Source: Exophiala sp. HKRS030
Taxonomy: Eukaryota > Ascomycota > Eurotiomycetes > Chaetothyriales > Herpotrichiellaceae
Direction of reading: 5' to 3'
NCBI GenBank assembly: GCA_023897205.1
Contig: JAHWDD010000003.1
Location: 2,669,665 to 2,733,664 of the forward strand
Length of the DNA: 64,000 nt
Below, piece by piece: positions 36,185 through 47,412 of this stretch. Both the position numbers and the translations under genes were made by a program. Position 1 is the first letter of the stretch, and each line of letters starts with the position of its first letter. The notes under the pieces were generated by a model. That model was not told the origin of the DNA. It ran no database searches and saw only the letters and a program-made list of their open reading frames with translations.

Positions 36185-36384
36185 CTTTCTACGTCTTCCA
36201 ACTCGCCGTCATCATCAATCTCATATCTGCCGTTCGAACAAATCATGGGACGAGCACGCACGCACGCACGAACGATCAATCGATCAATCAAAAAAGGAAC
36301 ACAAACACACAGACAACACAGACAATTCATCGTTATTGCTGTCGTTATCGATCGTTAACGATCGTTGTCACCGTTGATAGACAC

Positions 36385-36393
36385 GCTTGCTTA

Positions 36394-36424
<31 letters not shown>
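36385..36424. repeat. (CTTG)n microsatellite
   Basis: About ten units of CTTG, with one CTTA variant near the start. Confidence 0.9.
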
Positions 36425-36672
36425 CAGTCGTGCGTAGCACAACATGTGCACGTGACAACTTCCTGAGACTTTCGGACCGCTGGCCTTGCCTGCTGGTGTT
36501 CTTGGATCTTGATCCTTGGATCCCCAGATCGAGTCGGAGACGGTCGCTCGGTTGGTGTTGCGGACAGCGGTATGATCATGATCATGCCTGGTTCATGGAT
36601 TGAGATTGGCGATGATATCCGTATTTATTATGTTCATCACATCACCGAGTTATGAGTTGCTGTGGGCGGCGA

Positions 36673-36730
36673 ATGTGGATGTGGATGTGGACGTGGATGT
36701 GGTTGTGGTTGTGGACGTGGATGTGGTTGG
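36673..36730. repeat. (GTGGAT)n-like repeat
   Basis: About nine units of GTGGAT with variants GTGGTT and GTGGAC. Confidence 0.85.
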
Positions 36731-37052
36731 TTGCCATACTAGGTATTTAAGGAATGTTCAACAAAAAGAGTCGAGCCGTCGAGTGTGCTCGGTTTCTAGG
36801 CACCGTAATCAATGAAGCGTGCCATTCTACTTGGATTGGCTGGTGCTTTGCTGCTGATACTGGCAGGACATCTCACAGTATTATTTTTAAATATTGATAT
36901 ATAGCGGGTCAATACAATTGAGAATATCACCAATTCTCGTAGATCTTGATGAGTCAGGTATGTTGTCGAGCTTCAATCTCTTGTTTTGGCCAATCATTGC
37001 CCATATATGTGTATATGCACACCCATGTCACAATCCTAGATCCATCTGCATT

Positions 37053-38419
37053 TTACAACCTGCCGTTTTTCTGGATTTTACTATCTCTTCCAAACTCCCT
37101 CTCCACTTCTGGTAATGTTTTACTGCCGTCGCTGAAACTCAAATTATCGATGACCACTTTTGCCTGTTCAAAGAAGGACATCTGAATCATGTTCTGTATA
37201 CTGGAGCGAATGATAATCATCTCGACACCTTTCCATTTACTGCTGCGGGCAGCAGATTTGGCAGCATTGGAGACAAGACTCGACGAAGCATTTGAGGTCG
37301 GCGATTGCGGTGAGGGAGGTAGTGTAGCCTTCGCTGTAGGTGTGGTACTAACAAGGTTGTTCTGTGCACGTGTTTTCATGGTATCAAGAGGATATGTCTG
37401 AGGTAGGGAACTGCATCAGTATATGCTACGGTAGTATCAGAGGATGACAATCACTTACCACGACCCAGGCACCAATGCCACAAATTGCGCCTGCCACGGC
37501 GATCGCACCAGGAGTATTGGCTTTTTCTGCCCCATAATAGGAATTCAACGACTGCTTCGTGGTTTCATAAACGCCGAAATAAATGCCGCTACCAATAACG
37601 TCGCGAATAAGATGCAATTTGAAGCCAGTCCACAGTCCAAAAACACCTCGTCGTTCGATGATGCGTTTCATCGATGCCCAGGAACTAACACGACCGTAGT
37701 TTTTCAAATTGGAGTTGGTTGCTGCCTGTGGATTGTTGGAGGTCGCCATCAGGACGGAGGATTGTGTGGCGTTTTTGATCAACTCAACCGGAGTCAGAGC
37801 AATGGCTGTAACGCCGCCAGATACCATACCAGCTCCAGTAAAACAAAGTAGCGTTGCCGAGTTGGGATAAGTGCCTGGCTTGTTGACATGTTGAAGGGGA
37901 GATGAGCCTGTGGCTGCTTCGATCCATCGATCAAATGTATACTTGGCCTTACGATATATGGAGAACCCCAGGGCTCGAGATGTTGTTATGGAAACGAGAG
38001 GACTAAGTGTGCCTATTTGACTCTTAGAAGGTGGACTCCAGTATCGTCGGATCGGAAATGAAGGCTTACCTGCCCAAAACCCGCGGATGCCCTCGGTACG
38101 GTAGGTATGCTTCGTAGCAAGCCATGCATTGGGAAAGTAGCGTCTAGATGGATGAAAAGTAAGCTTACCTTGTTCCCCTGCTTGGATCCGCCTGGGTCTA
38201 TACTTACGATTGCATTCGAACCTTGACATTTTCTAGGGAGCCTTGAAGATATCAGCTATTGTATCCGCATTCTGATAATGACACTTTTCGACTTACTCCT
38301 GCAACGACGGCGAGGGCACAAGCGGGGGCGGAGGACAATATCTGTCGATACTTTTTGGCATAATAAATCCGAGTATCTGAGGAAGCCCAACCAGTGTCCA
38401 CGGTGGTGCTTCTTGCCAT
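37053..38419 (-). CDS. Mitochondrial carrier family (SLC25) protein, one frame break
   Basis: Six-helix carrier of the inner mitochondrial membrane. Five exons: 38419-38297, 38241-38208, 38143-38070, 38012-37459, 37397-37053. Three repeats are visible: SLENVKVRMQ with GIRGFWAG; TPVELIKNATQ with GVFGLWTGFKLHLIRD; and YPLDTMKTRAQ. The second and third have the Px[DE]xx[KR] signature; the first has Ser in place of Pro. Between helices 5 and 6 lies a Ser/Ala/Pro-rich insertion (TAKATLPPSPQSPTSNASS), unusual for this family. The first exon junction is one base short: GGA-GTAAGT joined to GCTCCCTAG gives a stop, while one extra G before the donor restores GGSLENVKVRMQ. Repaired length 376 residues. 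A further upstream ATG at 38518 is in frame. The substrate cannot be deduced. Confidence 0.85.
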
Positions 38420-40309
38420 TTTTATCGGTGGTTGAGATGATTTTGAAGGTAATTTGGAGGGATGGTCATGATCGGAGTTTAGGTGTGTAGTATTGTTCTC
38501 TTTGGTCGCATGATTCATTGCCAGGACGAACAGAGTCCTTGGTTAGGACACCCAAAAAGATTTAGTATGTTATGTATATCCCAGCTTTCGTGGAGTATTC
38601 CATGGGTTGTCCTTTGGGAGACTCCAACCAATATTTTCTTTCTTTGGGCTGCGGCACCCGATGGAACGCAAGAAGATCTCTCAATCAAATGAGATGATCT
38701 CTACGCGTTCCACACTCCATCGAGTGATGCTTATAGACGATTGATGCTGTGACCAGAAGTCACAGAAGCCAACTAAGAAGTGGCACGGGACCAACTTGCT
38801 GAACTGGCGGGTTGTTGTTCTGAGCGTGGAGTTGGTCTATAGAGACCGAAGAGCACAGGAATTTGTTGCTTTGGTTCAGTTTTCGGGTGAAAGGGCGTGG
38901 GAGAAGGTTATAAAGGATCAATCGAGACGATGAAAGCGGCTTTTTCCTTTGAAATGTCGAGGTGTAGGTGCTCGCTGGGCAAAAGTGCTGGGGCGTGGGA
39001 ATCTATGACGAGAATGAATCGGGATGGATCAAGGGTTTATGGCAGCGGTAGGGCAATTGGGGTTGACGTGGATGATTCGCAGGTTCTGCGAAGCTTTGAG
39101 AGCTGCAAAGGAGAAGGTCAACTGTTGATGAATGAAGTGGTAGGATTACAGAGGCATCAAAGTATGCCAGAGAGGCATGTGAATATGAAGGATTGGGGCT
39201 TGGAGGCTGCTGGACATTGGAAAGATGCACCCAACGGTCGACCTGACGTATTTTCCTGCTTTGTAGCCAATCCTTGGGTAAGTAAGTAAGTAGCGAGGGC
39301 TTGCGAGGGGCATCTGATGTAAGGGGGATAGCCTGCGGATGGGGGTTCAGTAAGGTTGATGGCTAAAGAGGGCTAAGGACACCTAAGGAGACTTAGTATT
39401 TACTTATTGCTCTAACTCCGTAGTCCTCGGCTTGAAAGCGCTTGTGACTGGTGGATGACTATAGTGGTGCCGGTAAGTGGGTGCGCTATCCTACTAGATC
39501 CAATTAGCTGGAGCGTGGGGACAATAAAAGATCTCCAGAGTGCAATTCCGGGTGTGCTCCGTACTCCATACTTTGGATTTTGGACTCTGGAGGCACTCTG
39601 GAGGCACCTGGGAGGTTGATAGGAACAGACTAAAGCCCCAGTCACATGACTTGGGGGGTCGGGGATCTGGGTCACGTGTAACTCCGACGTTCAGAGATTG
39701 TGACTGGTAAGAATCTTGATGCCTCGGCTCGATTTTACCACAGGGCTCTTCCTTCCAAGTTCCCCTCTCGTGCCCTCTCGTGCCCTCCCTTCTACCACCA
39801 TTCGTTGTATTGCCACCCCGAACTTGGAGGCATCACACCTAGACTGCCCCGCAAACCAGGCCCTTAGCCAGACTCCTGCTCCTCAGTCCCTCCCCTGGTA
39901 GAAGGTGCCTGGCCAGTGGCCGCTACTGACTACTAGGTATACAGCTCCCTTAAGTGATACTCCAAGATCTCCGGGGGCAACTCATAGGTTCGTGTCGGCC
40001 ATTACTCTGGTGCTCCCGTTGAAGCTGTGGGCTGCCCACACACCAACTACCTATTTGCCCGCCGACCCAGGCTTTGCTGTTCAGACTCTCTCCGCCTGAC
40101 AACGCCGAACAGCCGAGGGATTCATTTTATTCTAGCCGACACAACAGACGAAATAAATATATACAATCCTACAACCGTCTCTGAGATTTCTTGTCTCGTC
40201 ATTCCTACTATACCCTTTCCTTCTCATCAAATCTGTTGATCTTTGTGTCGTCGAGTCGATTCCTGGGCATATTTTCATATTTCTCCCGTCTTCCACATCC
40301 ATATCCATC
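38420..40309. other. Intergenic, 1.9 kb between divergent genes
   Basis: No gene is supported. The last 200 bases are C/T-rich, like a fungal promoter and leader for the thiolase gene. Near-copies of the 9-mer (CTCCGTA) lie near 39415 and 39560. Confidence 0.45.
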
Positions 40310-41736
40310 ATGCCTCGCAAACCAGCCCCGCCTACGTCCTCGGCGTGGGCATGACCAAGTTCATCAAGCCTCGTGGCAAGGTCGATTATCATGAGCTCGG
40401 CTTTGAGGCTGGTATCAAGGCTATGCTCGATGCCCAGATCACATACGATGACGTTGACCAGGGCGTCGCCTGTTACTGCTACGGCGATTCCACCTGCGGC
40501 CAACGTGTTTTCTACCAGTTTGGCATGACCCAGATCCCCATCTACAACGTCAACAACAACTGCTCTACCGGTAGCACTGGCTTGAACATGGCCCGACAGG
40601 CCATCGCATATGGCGCCGCCGACTGTGTTCTCGTCGTCGGATTTGAGAAAATGTCTCCTGGTAGCCTGCAGAATTACTTCAATGACCGAGAAAACCCTAC
40701 CGGCACTTCGAACAAGATGTTGAAGGAGACAAGAGGTATCACAAATGCTCCTGGTGCTGCCCAACTCTTTGGAAATGCTGGTCGAGAATACATGGAGAAG
40801 TTCGGCGCCGCCGCTGAAGACTTTGCCGAGATTGCCCGTGTCAACCATGAACACAGCAAGCGAAACCCTTATTCCCAATTCACCGATGAATACACTCTCG
40901 ACCAGATTTTGAAATCAAACATGATCCACGCTCCTTTGACTAAGCTCCAGTGCTGTCCGACTTCTGATGGCGGAGCCGCCGTTGTCGTCGTCTCACAAGA
41001 CTTCCTGGATAAGCGACCACATCTCAAGTCTCAAGCCATCCTGATTGCTGGTCAGAAGCTCGCAACCGACTCACCTGATCTGTTCAGTCGATCCGCAATT
41101 GATTTGGTTGGTTATAAAATGTCCGAATATGCCGGCAAAGAAGCCTTGAAGGAGGCCGGCATCACTCCCAACGACGTCAGCGTCGTCGAGGTTCACGACT
41201 GTTTCAGCACCAATGAGTTGTGTGTGATTGATGCTCTGGGTTTGTCTCCCAAGGGCAAGGCTCATGAACTCGTCCGGGCGGGTGGCATCACCTATGGTGG
41301 CAAATATGTCATCAACCCATCAGGTGGTCTCATCTCGAAAGGACATCCTCTCGGTAGGTTCCCATCCATTGACAGAAACACATTGTATCGTGCTAATACC
41401 TTCATCAGGAGCAACCGGCCTTGCACAGTGCGCCGAACTTACGTGGCATCTTCGAGGCTGGGCCAACAACCGCCTGGTCAAGGACACCAAGTATGCCCTT
41501 CAACACAATCTTGGCCTCGGTGGCGCCGTCGTTGTGACTGTCTACGCCCGCCCGATGGCAAGGCTGCCACTCCCGTCAGTGACGAGGAGGTGGGCAAAAT
41601 CAATGGTCTCGGATATAACCCTGCTACCCAAGCCAAAGGCTTTACCACTGAACAAGCTAGGCGGGTCGTTTCGCAAAAGAACTTCTCGGAATGGGCGCTG
41701 CAAGATACCCAGACCAAGGTTCAGTCAAGGTTCTAG
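40310..41736 (+). CDS. SCP2-type thiolase, two frame breaks
   Basis: Thiolase of the sterol carrier protein X class, acting on branched or long acyl-CoA in peroxisomal beta-oxidation. Exons 40310-41353 and 41409-41736. Visible: YVLGVGMTKF, the nucleophile Cys in NNNCSTGSTGLNMARQA, EVHDCFSTNEL, and GGLISKGHPLGATG with the active-site His. No SCP2 lipid-binding domain follows. The last residues SRF are a weak possible peroxisome signal. Two one-base losses break it. At the C-run 40326-40329, the start MPRKPA lies one frame off from PAYVLGVG. At the C-runs near 41546-41553, GGAVVVTVYARP lies one frame off from DGKAATPVSDEEV. With both restored the CDS is 457 residues, as expected. Leader and start context (CCATCATGCC) are good, so the gene is probably active and the breaks are sequence errors. 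Confidence 0.9.
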
Positions 41737-43111
41737 CCGTGTCCATGATATACGTGTGATAATATAAATACGACATGTACATTTCTTCCCAAGCTCCATA
41801 CCTATACCCAAATCCACGTGGTGTCGAATCATAATTGTAGAGTTGTTTCGTGTTGTATGTTGAACATCGTTCCTTCTCTATTAGCCCACTGTCATCGACA
41901 AGAGGTGTGAGGGTCTTTGATCCATCAAGGATTCATGGTGAGAAGTTGGACCTGGCACTGTCGGCACCGATTCCTTCGGCTTGGCAAACGATAATTTTCA
42001 TCTTTCTGAATTTTACTTTACTATCCACCTCCACCAGAATGGTCCTTTGGAATACAGTTTTTTGGATCATGATGTTTGGTGATGGCAGTATAAAAGAATA
42101 GATGACAGGATATCTTATGGTGACGACGATACCGTTTCATAGCATGATGCTTCCTGTGGGAGACATGGAGAATCAGGTTAATACCAAGTTTCCCTGCTAT
42201 CCACAAAGTCGCGCTCTGAAGAAATGGACTTGTAGGAGACGATACGAAGCAGAAAAGTACATCGAGGCAGCAACTGGAAGTCAAATGCCGCGGAATTTAA
42301 CCCCGATGATATATTGCTTTGACCAAAATCTCAGTGACGAAAAGAATTTGCCCGAATTCGACCCGAGTGAATAATTCAAACGAGCTGTCCAATGTCGGGG
42401 AACACTGAGTACTCCATACATTGTACATAATACATAATACATAGTCCAGAGTACATGCATATCTAACGAGTACCTAACGTGCATTAAAGGGAATTCGGAA
42501 GAAGAAGCGGGGCCGATACCGACTGGGAACATGTGCCGAGGATATTACTTATCAAACTGACTAAAGAACCGGGAGTTGTGTCACTTTTGTCGTGAAGACT
42601 CTGGTTCCAAGGCCCCAACAGCCGAACTGGAGCCTGGGCTGGACGAACGAAGTCATGGACCAAAGTGGAAGAGTTGCTTCTTTTGTGACAAAAGAAGGGC
42701 AAATGTGGAGTGGATAGAGTCGATGTGGTCACTGCCTACTCCGTAGTCTCCCCTCCCACGTCTGTGGTGGGTGCAATGTGGCGGTCTGAAGGTTTATGGG
42801 ATCTGTGTTTTTTTGTGGATTTACAATCGATGATGAAATGGGAACTTCAGGTGCGCTCTGGCCTCGCCCTTACCAAGAAATTCCAATACGAGAGGTTTTA
42901 TGTGCGTAGATAGACTTTTGTCAACACCCCTGGCTCATATCTCTGTTGTTGGGACGTAGAATATATTTAACTCTTGGAAACCAAAATCCTGATTCTTTAG
43001 TCGCAAATTGGCGTGGCTAACTAGTTACTTGCTTCTCAACCTCTAGTGCTTGCGCAACACTCAACGCTTTACCGTCTATATCTCGCCGGCATCAGTTTGA
43101 TCCTCTACATC
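41737..43111. other. Intergenic
   Basis: No gene is supported. An exact TACTCCGTA copy is at 42737-42745. The first 100 bases are likely the thiolase 3' UTR. Confidence 0.45.
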
Positions 43112-44449
43112 ATGCCTAAGCGGGTAGAGTCCGACATCAAAGATGCGTCGCCACTGGGCCAGCCATTGAAATTCGAGTTCAGTGGCAAGACGGCACCCAA
43201 TCGATTTCTCAAGGCTGCAATGACAGAGCGTCTTTCCTCGTGGGACGCATACGACAAGCCAAAGCGTGGCATTCCGTCCAAGACCCTGATCAACGTGTAC
43301 AAGCGCTGGGGCGAAGGAGCATTGGGGCATATCTTGACAGGGAACATCATGGTCGATTACGACCAGTTGGAAGCATCGGGCAATGCCATCATTCCTCTCG
43401 ATGCGCCTTTCGAAGGTGAACGGTTCGAAGCATTCAAAGAACTGGCTACTCAGGCCAAAGCACACGGAAGTTTGATCACCGGACAAGTCAGCCATCCTGG
43501 TCGACAGGTCATTTCGCAGATCAATGATGACCCCATCTCCGCGAGTGATGTCCAGCTCGATGGTACTGCGATGGGAATGACATTTGCCAAACCTCATGCG
43601 GCCTCACACGATGAGATCAAGGATGTCGTCAAGCGGTTCGCTCATGCCGCGGAATATTTGTACAAGGCCGGCTATGATGGAATCCAATTGCACGGCGCCC
43701 ACGGCTATCTCATTGCACAGTTTCTTTCCCAAACCACGAACAAGAGGACAGATCAGTACGGAGGGTCGATCCAGAACCGTGCACGAATCATTCTCGAGAT
43801 CGTACAAGCAATTCGTCAAGCCTTACCTCCCAACGCCAAATTCATTATCGGGATCAAGTTGAACTCGGTGGAATTTCAAGATGGGGGTTTCACTGCCGAG
43901 GAAGCCAGAGAAGTATGCGAGCTCCTGGAAAAGACCGAATTTGATTTTGTGGAATTGTCCGGCGGAACGTACCAATCATTAGCATTCAAGCATAAACGCG
44001 AGAGTACTCGAAAGAGGGAGTCTTTCTTCATTGAATTCGCCGAGAAAATTACACCTGGCCTGACCAAGACCAAGACATATGTCACTGGAGGCTTCAAGTC
44101 AGTTGGCGGAATGGTAGCTGCTCTAAAGTCAGTGGATGGAGTTGGTCTTGGACGCGCAGTATGTCAAGAATTCCGATTCTGCAAAGACATTCTGGATGGC
44201 AAGATCACTGGAGCTATTGTCCAGGAAGTTGATCAAGACGATTTCGGTTACACCAATGTCCTCGCTGGGACCCAGATCCGTCAAGTCGGAAATGGTTATG
44301 AGCCAATTGACATGTCCAAGAAGGAGAATGTCGAGGGCTTTAACAAGGACATGGCAAGATGGAGAGAGAAGATGAGTTCTGGCGATCCCAACAACTATGG
44401 GAATTTCGATATTGAAAGCGTTGAGAATCGGCCATATATTGCTGTGTAA
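43112..44449 (+). CDS. NADH:flavin oxidoreductase, old yellow enzyme family, 445 aa
   Basis: FMN-dependent (beta/alpha)8-barrel ene-reductase-type enzyme. Single exon. The frame is open 66 bp further upstream, but 43112 is the first ATG. Seen in order: N-terminal barrel strand (FSGKTAPNRFLKAAMTERL), YKRWGEGALGHILTGNIMVD, the GQVSHPGRQ strand, YDGIQLHGAHGYLIAQFLSQ with the His-x2-His pair that binds the substrate, the NKRTDQYGGSIQNRAR hallmark, FIIGIKLNS, and the phosphate-binding end strands (TYVTGGF, GVGLGRAVCQEF). The tail of about 70 residues after the barrel is charged. No signal peptide or membrane segment. It belongs to the broad group of fungal NADH:flavin oxidoreductases whose natural substrates are mostly unknown. 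Confidence 0.92.
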   Translation: MPKRVESDIKDASPLGQPLKFEFSGKTAPNRFLKAAMTERLSSWDAYDKPKRGIPSKTLINVYKRWGEGALGHILTGNIMVDYDQLEASGNAIIPLDAPFEGERFEAFKELATQAKAHGSLITGQVSHPGRQVISQINDDPISASDVQLDGTAMGMTFAKPHAASHDEIKDVVKRFAHAAEYLYKAGYDGIQLHGAHGYLIAQFLSQTTNKRTDQYGGSIQNRARIILEIVQAIRQALPPNAKFIIGIKLNSVEFQDGGFTAEEAREVCELLEKTEFDFVELSGGTYQSLAFKHKRESTRKRESFFIEFAEKITPGLTKTKTYVTGGFKSVGGMVAALKSVDGVGLGRAVCQEFRFCKDILDGKITGAIVQEVDQDDFGYTNVLAGTQIRQVGNGYEPIDMSKKENVEGFNKDMARWREKMSSGDPNNYGNFDIESVENRPYIAV

Positions 44450-44775
44450 TAATAGACTAGATTGGAGAAGAGTAGACTGACGAATAGATGCAGATTCCCC
44501 TGACGAGGGAGGTAATTCGAATCATTGTTTGATGAAAGAGATCCCTTGAATGTGTCAACTTTCAAGTTATGGTTTCTCTTTAGGAAGATCCGTCGAGAAG
44601 TCATGTATGTGTCGTGACTCGAATGATAGAATCACGATAGAATATAAGTTGATATCACGTGGCGTCGAGAGTGAGATGGTGGGGGATCGTGAGTGCGGAA
44701 ACTCTGCCGACTGTGATGTCGCCGAAGGCACATCCAGATATTGACTACCACAATCCTGTCCCGTTCTGAGTCCAG

Positions 44776-44824
44776 GTAAGTGGTAGACACAAATGACGCT
44801 GACATGTGGTACTGACCATTACAG
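44776..44824 (+). other. Probable 5' UTR intron of the RS-domain gene
   Basis: GTAAGT donor, TACTGAC branch site and TTACAG acceptor span 49 nt, starting 76 bp before the ATG at 44852. No coding frame crosses it convincingly, so it probably lies in the leader. Confidence 0.5.
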
Positions 44825-44851
44825 GCACTCTTGATCGCTATAGAAGGCCCG

Positions 44852-46506
44852 ATGGCCGACCAGCACGACATCAACGACGACGACTACGTCGCCAGACTTC
44901 TTGCAGAAGACGCCCGGCAAAGTTCCAAGAAGTATTCCGCAATTGGGCTGTCCGCCTTGTTGCCCAAGAGGTATGCAGTTAATGCCCTTATCCTGTGGTT
45001 CTCCATTTGTCTCGCTAACATCTGTTCGCCTTTAGACCAACAGGCTCAGCGCCAAAACCAAATACACGATTCCTAAAGACTCTAGTCCGCGAAGCCGACA
45101 CCCACAATGCGGCTTTGAAGAAAAAGGAAGAACTTGAGGCGAGGATTCGTCTCCGGCAGATCTATGGTAGTCAACCGGGTGGAAGGACGCAGGCGAGGGA
45201 CGAACAGCGTGGGGAACGACATGACAGGGAAAGAAACCACGACAGAAACACAGAGACAGATGGACATCGAGACAGATCTTCCAAACGTCGGAGGCTGAAC
45301 CATGATGACGACTATGAACGAAGCAAAAGAAGATCCGATCGAGAGAGTCGCGAGGGCTCTAGGAAGACCACGCAGCGCTTGACACCCCAAGGCTCTGAAA
45401 GCCCGCCGTCCAAACGAAGAGACCACCACCGAAATCACCACGACAGAGGAGATGATAGGCACGGCCGTCGTAGAATGACCCACCAACATCGTCGCTCAAG
45501 GTCGAGGTCGAGGTCAAGATCGAGATCGAGATCTAGGTCGAGATCAAGAAGTCCTCGTGCAAGAAGAAAACCGAACGGCCACGAACGAGACAGACCGTCT
45601 CAGCAAAGACCACCATCTCCAGCTCGACACCACCGGCCCAACAATACCCGCACTACTCGAAACTCATCTCCCACACCTTCCAACACCTCAGCAACATCAA
45701 CAACATCCGACCCTCTCGCATCTATCATCGGCCCCGCCCCACCTTCACCCACGATAAAACGTGGCCGTGGCTTCACGAAACCACATCAGACCTCTTCAAC
45801 CATCGACCATCACTTCTCCACGTCATATGACCCGAGCCACGATATATCAGCAATCAACGACCACGAGCTCGACATAAACAACGACAGTCAAGACGACGAC
45901 TGGACGACCGCCCTGGAAACCCTGCGCGACCGACGCGCCCTCCGGCTGAAACAGGCCGATCGCATGCGCGAGGCTGGGTTCGCCGAGGCCGACGTGCAGA
46001 AATGGCAAAGTGGTGCAGCTAGAGTCAGTGAACCCGGAGGATCTCTTCTGCGAGGCACCGATGACGGCGACGTGAGTCATGTCAAGTGGCGCAAGAGAGG
46101 CGAGGCCAAGGAATGGGATCAAGGCAAAGTCGAGCTCGAGTTCGAGCCTGATGTGTTGTTGACGAATCCCAGCCTGAAGTCGAGCGCGCGAGAAGGCGAT
46201 GATGATCGTAGCGAGGATAACCATATCGACAACATCAATGGACATCAGCATACCCACAAACCATCAAGCAAAACCACGCCGCCGCCGCCTCCTCCTCCTG
46301 CTGGTGCTGCTGCTGGTCCTCCCACAATCCCATCGCCATCGCCATCACGACCTCGATCAAGCGCTCCGACTCCTCCTGCCCACAACTCCAGGTCCCAAGG
46401 TGTCTCGAAATCGCGATCTCGATCACACGACACCGACGGCAGCGACGTCGCCAAATGGCGCAAAGACGGTGCATTTATGAGGCAATTCCGCCGCGCTTTG
46501 GGCTAA
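44852..46506 (+). CDS. RS-domain protein, probable pre-mRNA splicing factor, 529 aa
   Basis: Two exons (44852-44970 and 45036-46506). The N-terminal 75 residues are the conserved part: DDYVARLLAEDARQSSKKYS, then LSALLPKRPTGSAPKPNTRF and KTLVREADTHNAALKKKEEL. Then come Arg/Asp/Glu/His-rich blocks and an uninterrupted Arg-Ser dipeptide run near residues 165-185, the hallmark of splicing factors and nuclear-speckle proteins. Further on, WTTALETLRDRRALRLKQAD and VKWRKRGEAKEWDQGKVELE form helices, then a poly-Pro stretch and a final KWRKDGAFMRQFRRALG. Fungal annotation often names this family 'pre-mRNA-splicing factor 38B'; I regard that as a label. A probable leader intron lies just upstream. Confidence 0.82.
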
Positions 46507-47412
46507 AGGCTAAAGGACTGCTACTGCTGCAAATACAGGGCAGCAAATACAGGGCTTCGGTCTTGGGTCTTGTCGTATCGTATCGTATCGTATCATACTA
46601 TTTTGTATAAATATATAATGGTGTTGCACGGGGTGGGTTGATGCCTCTAAGTAAGTTACAGTAATTAACTAACTAGTGATGTTATCTTGTCTATTATGGG
46701 GGTGGCGGTTGGCTAGAAAATATAGATATCTACAGATACAGAGACAGGCTTGACCACCGCCTTAGAAGGGATATAGATATATATATAAATATCCTAACTA
46801 CACTTTTTCACGACCCTTGCACTAACTCATCCGTCGCCGCTTCACTCCCGCGCTAGCGACTATTTGATCTCCTCGCTCCCCCGTCTGCTCTCGTCTACTC
46901 CGTTCCACTCTCTTCTGCTCCCCTTCGCCTCTCTCTCGCTCGCTCCCACGCTCTCTTCCCTCCCTCCCTGCTCCTTGACGCTCTTATTGGCTTCCGTTTT
47001 GGCTCTAGCCTATGGCGTGGCCGCATTCGTCCAGACGACGTCGAAGCAGCTTTACACGATGGCATCTTGGACAAGCCGTTTCGGGCCCTCACCAGAGTTG
47101 GGATCTCTAAGATCCTCTTAGAGATCCCTCGTAGTAGGTAGCCTTGACAGGGTCAACTGGATGCCCCCGTTCTAAAGCGGTCTTACTATAATAACATATT
47201 CCAGACAGGAAGTCTCTTCCTAACAACAGAAGCGGAAAGTCTGGCCCATGACCGTCGTTATAATTGGAAGGAAATAAAGTCGGTGCCTGGCGGTAAAGCT
47301 CCCCGTCACCGAAGCAACCATGTACTCGTCACTTGAGGATATCCGAAGAGGTGCATCAGCCTACGTCGACAATCGCTTCCGATGAAAGTCGGTCGGGCTT
47401 GCGAACATAGTA
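46507..47412. other. Convergent intergenic region
   Basis: Between two 3' ends. A (CGTAT)n run lies at 46574-46594, and T/C-rich stretches lie near 46860-46990. No gene is supported. Confidence 0.5.

Larger units (their letters stand above)
35916..37052. other. Intergenic with microsatellite cluster
   Basis: No gene is supported. Most of this 1.1-kb stretch is taken up by simple repeats, listed below. Confidence 0.6.

Noticed and set aside
36083..36730. Clustered repeats as a possible CRISPR-like array
   Set aside because: The units are 3-6 bp with no spacers; they are plain microsatellites in a eukaryotic genome.
43046..43111. N-terminal extension of the flavin oxidoreductase
   Set aside because: The upstream frame has no ATG; the first ATG is at 43112 and matches the expected family start.
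46864..47121. An 85-codon hydrophobic open frame (+)
   Set aside because: It starts at TTG, is produced by a CT-rich promoter-like tract, and has no ATG in a useful place.
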